Part shown: in pieces, positions 23,887 to 32,112 of the stretch
How the letters are laid out: each line of letters opens with the position of its first letter
Position numbering within the stretch: the first letter of the stretch is position 1
Source: Candidatus Cybelea sp.
GTDB taxonomy: Bacteria > Vulcanimicrobiota > Vulcanimicrobiia > Vulcanimicrobiales > Vulcanimicrobiaceae
Length of the DNA: 56,846 nt
Assembly: GCA_036489315.1 (NCBI GenBank)
Contig: DASXFZ010000008.1
Coordinates: forward strand, 1-56,846
Direction: 5' to 3'
Program-made: the position numbers and the translations under genes
The notes under the pieces: generated by a model
Database searches by the model: none
The model's input: only the letters and a program-made list of their open reading frames with translations
Told to the model about the DNA's origin: nothing

Positions 23887-25443
23887 GTGCTTCGCTACTT
23901 CAGGAACTCTGCGTCTCTCTTAGCCGCGGCGACGCTCGCCGCCGCCGCGTCCGGGTGCTCCGGCAGCCAATCGATGCTGCCCGGCGCAGGGACGCAATTG
24001 CTCGGCGCGCTCGGCGCGAGCCGCTCGGCGCAGTTCGCGTTGGTCAGGAGTCAGCCGCCGGCGCCGATGATGATCGGCTTTTTGATGACCGACGGTTCGG
24101 TTCTCACTCAAGATATCTATGGCAGCAACTGGTATCGCTACGCACCCGATTCGAAGGGCAGCTATACCGACGGAACCTGGTCGCAGCTCGCGTCGCTGCA
24201 AGCCGGGTACGGGCCTTCGGCGTACGCCTCGCAGGTGCTCGCCGACGGCCGCCTGATGATCAGCGGCGGCGAATACAACAATCCGAGCAACGGGTATCCG
24301 CTGCAGTTGACCGATCTCGGTGCGGTCTACGACCCGGTGAAGAACACCTGGACGCCGCTGGGCCATCCGCACCGCTGGCAGTGGATCGGCGACTCACCTT
24401 CGACCATTTTGCCCGATGGGCGCGTCATGATGGGCGACAAGCTTCATCACTGGGATGCGTTCCTCGATCCCAAGACGCTGAAGTGGTCGCAGGCCAGCGA
24501 CGCCGGCAAGGCCGACTTCAACTCCGAGGAAGGCTGGACGCTTTTGCCCGACGGGACGATCCTCACCGCCGACGTGAAGAACGCTCCGCACTCTGAGATC
24601 TACAATCCGGCGACCGGCCATTGGAGGAGTGCCGGCTCGACGGTCGTCGATCTGCGCTCTCCGGGCGAGCCGGGCTGTGTGAAGTACGGGCCGAAGCCAA
24701 AAGACTGCTATCGCCCGCCGGGCGAGATCGGTCCGGCGATTCTGCGCCCCGACGGCACCGTCTTCGCAACCGGCGCGGGTACGGGACCGAGCGGCTACGG
24801 CACCGGGCACACCGCAATTTACGGCACAAAGAACGGTACGTGGGCCGCAGGCCCTGATTTTCCCAACAACGACAACGCCGGCGATTCGTACGCGATGCTC
24901 GAGCCCAGCGGAAACGTTTTGGTGTTGAGCATCCACTACATTCTCTACGAGTACAATGGTAAGAGCTTTGCGCAGGTCGGCACCGCCGCGGGGCCGCCCG
25001 TGCTGTTGCCGACGGGACAGGTGCTGATGCTCGGCTCGAGCGGAGTCGTGCTCTACACCCCCAAGGGCAAGCCGCAAGCCGGCTGGGCGCCCACGATCTC
25101 AAACGCGCCCGCCAGCATCACGCCCGGCAAAACGTATAAGATCACGGGAACGCAGTTTAATGGCCTCTCGCAAGCAGTTGCGTTCGGCGACGAAGAGCAG
25201 AACGCGACCGGTTATCCGCTGGTGCGCATAACAAATGACGGCAGCGGCAAGATCTACTATGCTCGCACGCACGACCACAGCACGATGGGCGTCGCGACCG
25301 GGTCGAAGAGAGTCTGGACCTACTTCGACGTGCCGAAGAAGATCGCGAGCGGGAAGAGCACGCTCGTGGTCGTCGCCAACGGCATTGCCTCGAAACCGGT
25401 CAGCGTTACCGTGGGGGCCGAGGCTCGGCGAAAAGCGCTATAG
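23887..25443 (+). CDS. Kelch/galactose-oxidase-like propeller lipoprotein
   Basis: The GTG at 23887 is chosen because GGAGG lies just before it; it gives 518 residues. The lipobox is SGC at about residue 24. The propeller shows repeated strands VLADGRLMISGGEY, ILPDGRVMMGDK, LLPDGTILTADV, LRPDGTVFATGAG, LEPSGNVLVLSIH and LLPTGQVLMLGSS. The C-terminal Ig-like domain (APTISNAPASITPGKTYKIT ... YYARTHDHSTMGVA) resembles the cap domain of galactose oxidase. The copper ligands typical of true galactose oxidase were not identified. It is probably co-transcribed with the phosphoesterase. Likely a surface binding or enzyme-like protein; substrate unknown. Confidence 0.85.
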   Translation: MLRYFRNSASLLAAATLAAAASGCSGSQSMLPGAGTQLLGALGASRSAQFALVRSQPPAPMMIGFLMTDGSVLTQDIYGSNWYRYAPDSKGSYTDGTWSQLASLQAGYGPSAYASQVLADGRLMISGGEYNNPSNGYPLQLTDLGAVYDPVKNTWTPLGHPHRWQWIGDSPSTILPDGRVMMGDKLHHWDAFLDPKTLKWSQASDAGKADFNSEEGWTLLPDGTILTADVKNAPHSEIYNPATGHWRSAGSTVVDLRSPGEPGCVKYGPKPKDCYRPPGEIGPAILRPDGTVFATGAGTGPSGYGTGHTAIYGTKNGTWAAGPDFPNNDNAGDSYAMLEPSGNVLVLSIHYILYEYNGKSFAQVGTAAGPPVLLPTGQVLMLGSSGVVLYTPKGKPQAGWAPTISNAPASITPGKTYKITGTQFNGLSQAVAFGDEEQNATGYPLVRITNDGSGKIYYARTHDHSTMGVATGSKRVWTYFDVPKKIASGKSTLVVVANGIASKPVSVTVGAEARRKAL

Positions 25444-25454
25444 CCTCGCACCGG

Positions 25455-25853
25455 CTACACGCCCCAGGTTTCCCCCGAACCCGCTTCGGTGGTGCCGGGG
25501 CGTGTGAGCCGGTCGCACTTCGCGGCGAAAATAAAGTCGCTCTCGGTCAAGCCGCCGATCTTGTGCGTCCACACTTCGACGCCCAGGCGCCCCCACGCCA
25601 CCCGCAGATCGGGATGGTGCTGTTGCTCTTCGGCCATCTCGCCGACGCGCACCGCCGCGGCCATCGCTTCGGCAAAGTCCTTGAAACGGTAGGTTCGCGT
25701 CAGGACCTTCACGCGTAGATGCTTGGGATCGTCGCGCTCGACGACCTGCCACCCCGCGTCGATCTGGGCGAGAAGCGGCGCAATCTGCGCATCGTCCAAG
25801 GGTGGAACTCCACCTCGGCACGGCACACAAACCTTCGCAGCAAGTTCGGTCAT
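25455..25853 (-). CDS. 4a-hydroxytetrahydrobiopterin dehydratase (PCD/PhhB)
   Basis: The 132-residue protein contains the pterin carbinolamine dehydratase signature EEQQHHPDLRVAWGRLGVEVWTH near residue 76, preceded by YRFKDFAEAMAAAVRVGEMA. Two histidines and the following Pro-Asp are the conserved catalytic block. It dehydrates 4a-hydroxytetrahydrobiopterin during pterin recycling. It is longer than the usual 95-110 residues, with extra residues at both ends (N-terminal VCVPCRGGVPP). It is close to and in the same direction as CrcB, but with 13 bases between. Confidence 0.93.
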   Translation of the reverse strand: MTELAAKVCVPCRGGVPPLDDAQIAPLLAQIDAGWQVVERDDPKHLRVKVLTRTYRFKDFAEAMAAAVRVGEMAEEQQHHPDLRVAWGRLGVEVWTHKIGGLTESDFIFAAKCDRLTRPGTTEAGSGETWGV

Positions 25854-25866
25854 ACGATCCTCCGCT

Positions 25867-26265
25867 TCATGCTGGGCGACTCACCAGGCGTGCGGCGACG
25901 ATGCCCAAGTAGCATGCCAGTACGCCGAGGATGACGCTGCCGAGCGCGTACGCGAGGCTCAGGCGCCACTCGCGTTCGCTGCCGAGCGTCAACGCCTCGT
26001 ACGCGAAGCTCGAGAACGTCGTGTAGCCGCCGAGCAATCCCGCCGTTAACGCGACGCCGAGCAGCGGATGGAACCCGAGCGCGCGCGTCTGAACGAGCAC
26101 GGCGACGACACCGATACAAAACGATCCGCTGACGTTAATGAAGAGCGTGCCGAGCGGAAATCCCGGACCGAAGCGCGCGAGGAAGAAGAGTCCGACGGCA
26201 TAGCGGCAGATCCCGCCGAGTCCCGCACCGAGGCCGACCGCAAGAAAAGGAAGGATGCCTCTCAT
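25867..26265 (-). CDS. crcB: Fluoride exporter CrcB/FluC
   Basis: The product has 132 residues with four transmembrane segments (FLAVGLGAGLGGICRYAVGL, LGTLFINVSGSFCIGVVAVL, GLLGGYTTFSSFAYEAL, LAYALGSVILGVLACYLGIV). The motifs GAGLGGICRY, GTLFINVSGSF and GGYTTFSSF are the Fluc signature, including the Na+ and fluoride-lining region. It forms dual-topology dimers that export fluoride across the inner membrane. Its start overlaps the end of the DUF190 gene by 4 bases (ATGA). No fluoride riboswitch was recognised upstream of the pair. Confidence 0.95.
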   Translation of the reverse strand: MRGILPFLAVGLGAGLGGICRYAVGLFFLARFGPGFPLGTLFINVSGSFCIGVVAVLVQTRALGFHPLLGVALTAGLLGGYTTFSSFAYEALTLGSEREWRLSLAYALGSVILGVLACYLGIVAARLVSRPA

Positions 26266-26609
26266 CGCCTCTTCGGCTCGCCCGCGCGATAGGCGATAAT
26301 CTCGACGGTTTCCAGCGTAACCAGCCCCTCTTTGACCATCTCGTCCAGCGTCGGCAGAAAAGCGGCGATGTGCTCCTGCGTATCGACGATTTCGACGAGC
26401 ACCGGCAGGTCCGAGGAGAAATCGATAACGCGCGCCGCGTGCACGACCGAGTGACCGCCGTACCCTTCGATTCCCTTGAAGACGGTTGCGCCGCCCATTC
26501 CCGCTTTGCGCGCCGCTTCGACGATCGCGGTGTAGAGCGGCTGATAGCCCCACCGGTCGCTCTCGCCAACGAAGATACGCAGCAGCTTCCCGGTGCCCTC
26601 ACTCTTCAC
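26262..26609 (-). CDS. DUF190 domain protein, partner of CrcB
   Basis: The 115-residue protein matches DUF190: LLRIFVGESDRWGYQPLYTAIVEAARKAGMGGATVFKGIEGYGGHSVVH is typical, followed by LPVLVEIVDTQEHIAAFLPTLDEMVKEGLV. The fold is PII-like (ferredoxin-like), so a regulatory or nucleotide-binding role next to the fluoride channel is plausible but inferred. It overlaps crcB by 4 bases, so the two are translationally coupled. This pairing is common in other bacteria. Confidence 0.93.
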   Translation of the reverse strand: MKSEGTGKLLRIFVGESDRWGYQPLYTAIVEAARKAGMGGATVFKGIEGYGGHSVVHAARVIDFSSDLPVLVEIVDTQEHIAAFLPTLDEMVKEGLVTLETVEIIAYRAGEPKRR

Positions 26610-26621
26610 TCGGACAAGCTC

Positions 26622-27392
26622 CTAGAGTCTCCGAATGACGGCGGCGATCTCCTGTGCGATCGCCTCGGGCCGCTCTATGATTGCGTAGTGGCCGCAATTG
26701 CGCAGAAGCACGAACCGCGCGTTCGGAAGTAGCGCTGCGACTTTTCGTTCGTATATCTCCGGAGTATCGTGCTCGGGCGCGATGACGACGGCGGGCGCCG
26801 AAATCTTTTGTGTCTCTTCGGCAAAATCGGCGTTCGTCCACGACTCAAAGCTCTCGAGCGCGGCGTCAGGGTCGCCGCGCTCCGCGGCTTCGCAGAGGCG
26901 TTCGAACTCATCGGCTTCGGGCGTGTTGTGAAACGTGCGCGTCAGCCACTTGCGCGCGGCTTCACGATCCCGGACGGTTGCGCGAAGATGATTCGCGCCC
27001 TTCTCGGAGAAGCCGGCGCCGCTTGCTGGAACGGGCGCGACGAGTACCAGCGCCGCAACGAGCTCCGGCGCGTCGATTGCTAAACGCATCGCAACCATCG
27101 CACCCATCGAATGTCCCACGACGACGACGGGGCCGGGATCTTCAAGCCGCTCAACGATCTCGCGCAAGTCGGCGGCGAATCGTTCGACGGTAAACGGCCC
27201 AGGAATATCACGCAGCTCGCCGCTGCCGCGCAAGTCTACGTCGACGGCGCGTGCGTCGGGCCCGAGGGCGGCGATAACGCCGCCCCAGACCGAGCGATCG
27301 GCTTGCCAGCCGTGGACGAATAAAACGGTCAGTTCAGGCTCGTAGCGACGGGTACCGGACGGCCTTCGTCCAGGTCGAGCACGTCGAACCAC
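26622..27392 (-). CDS. Alpha/beta hydrolase
   Basis: The start is a GTG at 27392, giving about 256 residues; the overlapping longer frame back to 27551 is not protein-like before that. The hydrolase fold is clear: LTVLFVHGWQADRSVWGG (oxyanion HG), DLRGSGELRDI, VVGHSMGAMVAMRLA (nucleophile Ser), VVIAPEHDTPEIYERKV (acid), and NCGHYAIIERPEAIAQEI (His). Catalytic triad is complete. Substrate unknown. It overlaps the end of the upstream DUF5069 gene by 64 bases, unusual for such a fold, so the true start could be later. Confidence 0.85.
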   Translation of the reverse strand: MVRRARPGRRPSGTRRYEPELTVLFVHGWQADRSVWGGVIAALGPDARAVDVDLRGSGELRDIPGPFTVERFAADLREIVERLEDPGPVVVVGHSMGAMVAMRLAIDAPELVAALVLVAPVPASGAGFSEKGANHLRATVRDREAARKWLTRTFHNTPEADEFERLCEAAERGDPDAALESFESWTNADFAEETQKISAPAVVIAPEHDTPEIYERKVAALLPNARFVLLRNCGHYAIIERPEAIAQEIAAVIRRL

Positions 27393-27775
27393 GTGACGAT
27401 CTCTTTTCGCCCCGGCGCAACTTGCTCGCGCAGGTTGTCGAAGTACTCCGCCGAGTGCGAACCTGGCTCGGGATGCCAATGCATCCGGTCGTTGTTGAAT
27501 CGTTCGATCTCTTGGGCGGTCTTTTTTGAGAGGAACTGCGCCTGCACCCAATCCGCGATCGCGTCGTCGGTTTGTAGCTCCTTGACTTTGCTCGCGAACT
27601 CGGGCCCGGTCGTTCCCAGAAACTCAAAGAGCGGCTTGTCGTGCGGGCAGTCGTAATCGTAGTCGCCGAGGTGCCCCTCGTTATAGGCCTTGGCCTTGTC
27701 GATGACGCGCTTGAGCGAGACGAGCCCGATCAGCCTGTCCTTGGCGCTGCGCGGCTTTTCAATTGTTAAGTCCAT
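27329..27775 (-). CDS. DUF5069 domain protein
   Basis: The 148-residue protein from the ATG at 27775, preceded by GAGGAGAAC, matches DUF5069: LGDYDYDCPHDKPLFEFLG and the YPGRKE-like VAPGRKEIVTWFDVLDLDEG are recognisable. The region PRSAKDRLIGLVSLKRVIDKAKAYNEG precedes it. The function of DUF5069 is not known. It is cytosolic. It is followed by the overlapping alpha/beta hydrolase, indicating an operon. Confidence 0.88.
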   Translation of the reverse strand: MDLTIEKPRSAKDRLIGLVSLKRVIDKAKAYNEGHLGDYDYDCPHDKPLFEFLGTTGPEFASKVKELQTDDAIADWVQAQFLSKKTAQEIERFNNDRMHWHPEPGSHSAEYFDNLREQVAPGRKEIVTWFDVLDLDEGRPVPVATSLN

Positions 27776-27852
27776 GTTCTCCTCATACCAGGGTGTGTAT
27801 GGCTCTAATCCACTCGGCCTGCCGCCGGGTTGCGAAAGCTGCCGCTGGGCTG

Positions 27853-29187
27853 CTATTCGTAGTCCGGGGCTTGCCCGTCGTCGCCTTGATTCAGGAAGAA
27901 CTTGAGCCCCTTGGGCGATCTGATCGGCACGAACTTGCGTGGCGCTTGAGTAAAATCGAGCGTGTCGGCGGCGGGCGAGTGGGCGCGCCGGTCGGCGGCG
28001 GCGAGCGATGGCAATCCAAAGAGGTCCTCGGCGAACTTCAGCACGCCGGCCGTCTCGTATTGGACGTGCGAGACGTAGTCGTGCTTCGCGTAGGGCGAGA
28101 TCACCATCAGCGGAACGCGGAATCCGAGGCTGTCGTAGTCGCGATAAGGCGGAGGCACCGGATCGTAAAGGCCGCCCCAATCGTCCCACTGGACGAAAAT
28201 GACCGTTGAGTTCCAGAACTTGCTCTCGCCCACGGCGTTGACGACGGTTGCAACCCACGACGGGCCATATCCGCCGCCGCAGGCAACGTGGTCGGAATCC
28301 GGACAGAGCGGCGTAATCCAGCTAAACGCCGCGAGCTTCCCACTGCCGACGTCGGTGAGAAAGCGCTTCTGCGGCGTGATAACGTCTTTCTTCCAGTCCG
28401 GGCCGTTGTAGATGTGGTCGATGGCCTGGTAGCCCGACCACAGGCCGCTCGTCGGATAGTTGAACGTGCTCGTGTAGAAGCGCCACGAAAGCCCCGCATT
28501 GTCGAGTTCATCGCCGAGCGTCGTGTAATTGAAGCACGGCGTTTGCACGGGACCCATCCCGCGCTTGCGGGTGATCGTCTGCACCTTGTCGCCCGGTCCG
28601 CCGGGGCATCCCCACGGACCGGCGGGAATATTAACGCTCGATTTCGCCTGCGCCGCGATGATGTATTGGTGCGCCACGAAACTCTCGTCTAGCTGGGAAG
28701 CGAACATCCGGTCCGCCAGCACCCATTCGTGCGCCATGTCGAAGTACGGCTTCGACTCGTTGTGGTCGATGTAGACGTACTGCGGATTCGCGGGCGCGCC
28801 GTACGACGCAACCTCGCGATCGAAGCCGTTCATTCTGCAGTGGGTTCCGGGAAGGTCGCCGGCCGGCGCGTTGCACGCCTCGAACATTGCTCCGGCCGAG
28901 TGATCGATGTCGTACAGCCTCTTGAGGCTTATCGGTTGGAGCACGACGGTCTTGCCGCGCGAGTTCTTTCCGCGCGAAACGGTATACGCGTTCGGAAACC
29001 CCTCGAACATTCCATTGAAGCTGCGGTTCTCTTGTATGACGTAGACGACGTGCTCGATCTTGCCGGCGCCGGTGCCTGCAAGTGCGCGCATGGCCGTATC
29101 GCCCCGCATGTACGGTGGCGAAGCGGACGTACCGAGAGAACATGCCGCGAGCGCGGCAACAAATACAAGCGCGAAAAAAGGTTTCAT
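27853..29187 (-). CDS. Phosphoesterase family lipoprotein (paralogue of 22518-23873)
   Basis: The ATG at 29187 gives 444 residues; a longer frame upstream (to 29313) is made of repeat sequence. The signal peptide ends at LAAC. Conserved blocks are HVVYVIQENRSFNGMFEGFP and WDDWGGLYDPVPP, and FRVPLMVISPYAKHDYVSH. The DHV seen in the paralogue is DPV here, so the metal-site region differs at one position. It should hydrolyse phosphate esters at the cell surface. A dispersed repeat sits directly upstream of the start. Confidence 0.92.
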   Translation of the reverse strand: MKPFFALVFVAALAACSLGTSASPPYMRGDTAMRALAGTGAGKIEHVVYVIQENRSFNGMFEGFPNAYTVSRGKNSRGKTVVLQPISLKRLYDIDHSAGAMFEACNAPAGDLPGTHCRMNGFDREVASYGAPANPQYVYIDHNESKPYFDMAHEWVLADRMFASQLDESFVAHQYIIAAQAKSSVNIPAGPWGCPGGPGDKVQTITRKRGMGPVQTPCFNYTTLGDELDNAGLSWRFYTSTFNYPTSGLWSGYQAIDHIYNGPDWKKDVITPQKRFLTDVGSGKLAAFSWITPLCPDSDHVACGGGYGPSWVATVVNAVGESKFWNSTVIFVQWDDWGGLYDPVPPPYRDYDSLGFRVPLMVISPYAKHDYVSHVQYETAGVLKFAEDLFGLPSLAAADRRAHSPAADTLDFTQAPRKFVPIRSPKGLKFFLNQGDDGQAPDYE

Positions 29188-29193
29188 TATAGC

Positions 29194-29259
29194 GTCATCC
29201 TGAGCTCGAGCCGCGTCATCCTGAGCATGTCGAAGGGTTGTCGAAGGATTGTCGAAGGA
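29194..29259 (+). repeat. Dispersed repeat cluster (CCTGAGC...GTCGAAGG type)
   Basis: Two copies of GTCATCCTGAGC start at 29194 and 29215, the second followed by ATGTCGAAGG and two further GTCGAAGG units (to 29259). Related units occur at 32731-32755, 33786-33829, 41257-41323 and, shortened, at 56695-56709. Such short repeats are common between genes in many bacteria. Their origin (small mobile elements, fold-back units) is not resolved here. Confidence 0.75.
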
Positions 29260-29328
29260 CAACGTAAACCCTGTCGGCGTTGTCGGCCTAAGAGTCATCC
29301 CAGAGTACAGCAACTGAGGTATACGAGT

Positions 29329-30123
29329 GTGATTGCATTACAACTGCGTCCGGCGCTTCGCCGCGCGGGCACGGTGATCGCCATTGCCGCCGTCGCGGCC
29401 TGCGGAGGGAGAGCCCACCAGGCGCCGCCGGCTTCCTTGCCGACCGTCTCCCAGGTCCAGCAGCGTTTCGTCGACGCGATCGGCGGCCCGGCGGCGATCC
29501 TGCAGCCCCGATCGATGACGATCCGCGGCACGAACACGATCTATGCAGCGCATGGCAGGCAAATCCACGCCGGGATCGTGCTCTATCTCGCCGACTTCAA
29601 ACGTCTCGAGATCGTCACGGTCCCCCGCCTCGGCCGGTATCTCTCGGGTTACGACGGCAAGATCGCCTGGTCGATCGGTGCGCACTCGGCCCCGCAGGTA
29701 ATTCGCGGTCATAACGCAGTCTCGATCCGGCGCGATGCCGACATGTACTATTTCGCCCACATACCGAAGTACTTCAAGTCGATGAAGGTCGTCGGCGTCG
29801 AATCGTTTGCCGGCCGTTCCTGTTACCGCGTTCGCGGCATTACCCTCTGGGGAAACGAGAACAATCAGTACTACGACGTGAAGAGCGGCCTGCTCACCGG
29901 GTACCGCTTTCATCAGTGGGTGGACGGTACTCCCGAGATCGCCGAATCCCGCCAGGTCTTTGAGCGCTATCGTCGTTTCGGAAAGCTCTCGCTCGCAACC
30001 CGCGAAACCGATTTTAAAGACGACAAGCTCGTCGGCGTCGGCCGGATTACGTCGGTAACGTACGACAACGTGAATCCGCACGTATTCACGCCGCCGGCCG
30101 CGGTCCGCGCGTTGGCTCGCTAA
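29329..30123 (+). CDS. Lipoprotein of unknown function (LolA/outer-membrane-lipoprotein-carrier-like fold suspected)
   Basis: The GTG at 29329 gives 264 residues; the lipobox is AVAAC. The mature part begins with VSQVQQRFVDAIGGPAA, then beta-rich segments (RSMTIRGTNTIYA, VLYLADFKRLEIV, SYDGKIAWSIGAH-like, SFAGRSCYRVRGITLWG, NNQYYDVKSGLLTGYRFHQWV, FKDDKLVGVGRITSVTYDNVNP). The order of strands recalls LolA or DUF-type lipid-binding proteins that end with a PPAAVRAL segment. No catalytic residue set is evident. The next gene (beta-lactamase) begins on the base after its stop codon, so the two are probably one transcript. Confidence 0.8.
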   Translation: MIALQLRPALRRAGTVIAIAAVAACGGRAHQAPPASLPTVSQVQQRFVDAIGGPAAILQPRSMTIRGTNTIYAAHGRQIHAGIVLYLADFKRLEIVTVPRLGRYLSGYDGKIAWSIGAHSAPQVIRGHNAVSIRRDADMYYFAHIPKYFKSMKVVGVESFAGRSCYRVRGITLWGNENNQYYDVKSGLLTGYRFHQWVDGTPEIAESRQVFERYRRFGKLSLATRETDFKDDKLVGVGRITSVTYDNVNPHVFTPPAAVRALAR

Positions 30124-31005
30124 GTGCGGCGCATTTCATTCCTGCGCGCTTCCGGGGGCGCGCTCGCGGCACTGACGAACGCAACGCTGCCGCAGCTCGC
30201 CGCGGCGCAGAACAACGACGAACCGCCGTTCGCGCAGCTGGAGCAACGGTATGGCGGTCGACTTGGGGTCTCGGCGATCGATACCCAAACGGGCCGCGCC
30301 GCAGCCTATCGCGAGAACGAGCGCTTTCCGATGTGCAGCACGTTTAAGTTCTTCCTCGTCGCCGACGTGCTTTCGCACGTCGAAGCCGGAACGATAAAAA
30401 CCGGCCAGTGGGTGCGCTACGGCCCCAGCGATCTGCTCGGATACGCGCCGGTAACCCGCGCTCACGTCGCCCAGGGCGGCATGACCGTAGATGCGCTCTG
30501 CGCAGCGGCAATCGAGCTCAGCGACAACACCGCCGCAAATCTCTTGCTCTCGCTCGTCGGTGGACCGGCCGGGGCTACCGCCTACGTGCGCGGCCTCGGC
30601 GACGAGGTTACGCGGCTGGATCGCCGCGAGCCCGATCTCAACAGCGCGATTCCCGGCGACCCGCGCGATACCACGTCGCCGCTTGCGATGCGCGGGCTGA
30701 TGAACGCCATCTTATTCGGTGCGTCGCTGAACGTAACGAGTGTCAGCCAGCTCGTCGGGTGGATGCTCAAGTGCCAAACCGGCCTCGACCGCTTGCGGGC
30801 GGGGCTGCCGAAATCGTGGAAGATCGGCGACAAGAGCGGCAATGGCCGTAACGAAGCGACCAACGATATCGCGGTCGCGTGGCCACCGCGGCTTAAACCC
30901 CTGTTGATTACGACGTACTACGTCGGTTCGAAGGCCTCCTCAGAAGAGCTTACGGCGGTCTTTCGAAGCGTCGCCGAGTACATCGCACGCGCTCTCACGA
31001 CGTAG
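30124..31005 (+). CDS. Class A beta-lactamase
   Basis: The 293-residue protein (GTG start) carries all class A motifs: Ser72-Thr-Phe-Lys75 in MCSTFKF, Ser133-Asp134-Asn135 in ELSDNTAAN, Glu169-Pro-Asp-Leu-Asn173 in RREPDLNSA, and Lys237-Ser-Gly in GDKSGNG. The N-terminus MRRISFLRASGGALAAL looks like a twin-arginine signal. The residue before the catalytic Ser is Cys, as in some carbapenemases, but the partner Cys is not obvious after KSG. It hydrolyses beta-lactams in the periplasm; spectrum is not predictable. It abuts the lipoprotein gene upstream without a gap. Confidence 0.95.
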   Translation: MRRISFLRASGGALAALTNATLPQLAAAQNNDEPPFAQLEQRYGGRLGVSAIDTQTGRAAAYRENERFPMCSTFKFFLVADVLSHVEAGTIKTGQWVRYGPSDLLGYAPVTRAHVAQGGMTVDALCAAAIELSDNTAANLLLSLVGGPAGATAYVRGLGDEVTRLDRREPDLNSAIPGDPRDTTSPLAMRGLMNAILFGASLNVTSVSQLVGWMLKCQTGLDRLRAGLPKSWKIGDKSGNGRNEATNDIAVAWPPRLKPLLITTYYVGSKASSEELTAVFRSVAEYIARALTT

Positions 31006-31582
31006 CCGAGCACGATCGTACCGATCGTGGCTTGATCGCTTGGTCGGAGAGACGCTTCGTCCAGCAATCCCCCAGCAGCGAGCAATAGCAGAGCGCGATG
31101 TTGACGCGATGAAAGTTTGCCAGGATGGGGCCCGTGAGGAACTTTCCCTCGACCCGCAGGAGCTCGAGCTTTTGACCCGCCGGCAAGACGTCACCGGGCT
31201 GGATCGTGCTCGCGGTCATATCGTTGTTGCCGTGTTCGTGAAATTTGTGTTCGGCGGCCGCGGCTTCGTCGCGTTCGGGCTGGAGAGCGCGGCCGACGGC
31301 CGGGACGACGTTTGGTCCCGACCGCTGGTCGATGACTTTGCCGTCCCGCGTCACGGTCGCGGTGATGATGAGCGCTGGACCGATGCCCGGATTGTCGACG
31401 TCCAGCTCAAAGAACTTCCCGGTGGAGCTCGAGGTGATGAAGGTTAGATAAGGCCAAACGGTCGCGCTGAACTGCTTGCGGATCACGTAGGTCTGGTAGG
31501 CCGACGAGGCGGCTGCCACGCCGCTGATCAGGAGGGCTCCCAGCGCTACGAGAAGGTCGAAACGGAATCGCTTTTCGTCCAC
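30995..31582 (-). CDS. Membrane-anchored protein of unknown function
   Basis: The GTG at 31582, preceded by GAAGG, gives 195 residues. One transmembrane segment (LVALGALLISGVAAASSAYQTYV) lies near residues 9-31. The rest (RKQFSATVWPYLTFITSS, FFELDVDNPGIGPALI, GKVIDQRSGPNVV, IQPGDVLPAGQKLELLRV) is soluble and beta-rich, probably periplasmic. The pattern of an N-terminal anchor plus VWPYL occurs in conserved proteins of no known function. It overlaps the beta-lactamase end by 11 bases, convergent. Confidence 0.75.
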   Translation of the reverse strand: MDEKRFRFDLLVALGALLISGVAAASSAYQTYVIRKQFSATVWPYLTFITSSSTGKFFELDVDNPGIGPALIITATVTRDGKVIDQRSGPNVVPAVGRALQPERDEAAAAEHKFHEHGNNDMTASTIQPGDVLPAGQKLELLRVEGKFLTGPILANFHRVNIALCYCSLLGDCWTKRLSDQAIKPRSVRSCSATS

Positions 31583-31701
31583 GGCGGCAACCTTCGGGCC
31601 GCCCGCCCGGGGTGCCCGCAAAAAAATGCGCACCCATGTCGAAACGGAAGCCCTCCGTTCGACGCATAGGTAAGTAGCAAATCCACCAAAGGAGATTTTC
31701 A

Positions 31702-32112
31702 ATGAGATTCGTGGTCCTAGTGAAGGCAAGCAAAGACAGCGAGGCGGGCGTCCTTCCGTCGGCCGAGCTCCTCAACGAGATGGGCAAGTTCAACGAGCAG
31801 CTGGTCAAAGACGGCGTGATGCTCGCCGGCGAGGGCCTGAGGCCCTCATCGGAAGGCAAGCGGCTGCGCTTCGACGGCGGGCGGACGACGGTCATCGACG
31901 GGCCATTCGCCGAAACGAAGGAGCTGGTCGCCGGCTTCTGGATCGTTCAGGGTAAGTCGAAGGAAGAGATCGTCGAGCGCTTCACGCACGCACCGTTCTC
32001 CAACGGCGAGAGCCTCGAGATCCGGCCGTTCTACGAACTCGAGGACTTCGGTGAGAACATCACCCCCGAGATCGCCGCGCGTCAAGAGCGCCTTGCGGAG
32101 CAAATGAAGTGA
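31702..32112 (+). CDS. YciI/DGPF domain protein
   Basis: The 136-residue protein has a YCII-type ferredoxin-like fold: MRFVVLVKASKDSEAGVLPS, GEGLRPSSEGKRLRF, and the diagnostic VIDGPFAETKELVAGFWIVQG block (DGPF). A helical C-terminal tail (ENITPEIAARQERLAEQM) follows. The conserved His/Asp of enzyme-type YciI were not identified. The gene overlaps a second DGPF gene by 4 bases (GTGA) and both precede an ECF42-type sigma factor, the linkage typical of that sigma group. Confidence 0.93.
   Translation: MRFVVLVKASKDSEAGVLPSAELLNEMGKFNEQLVKDGVMLAGEGLRPSSEGKRLRFDGGRTTVIDGPFAETKELVAGFWIVQGKSKEEIVERFTHAPFSNGESLEIRPFYELEDFGENITPEIAARQERLAEQMK

Noticed and set aside
29194-29259. CRISPR-like array
   Set aside because: Repeat units are short, uneven and without unique spacers; no cas genes are present.
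28729-29328. Upstream extension of the lipoprotein frame that starts at 29329
   Set aside because: The extension lies antisense to the phosphoesterase gene and crosses repeats; the signal peptide begins at the GTG at 29329.
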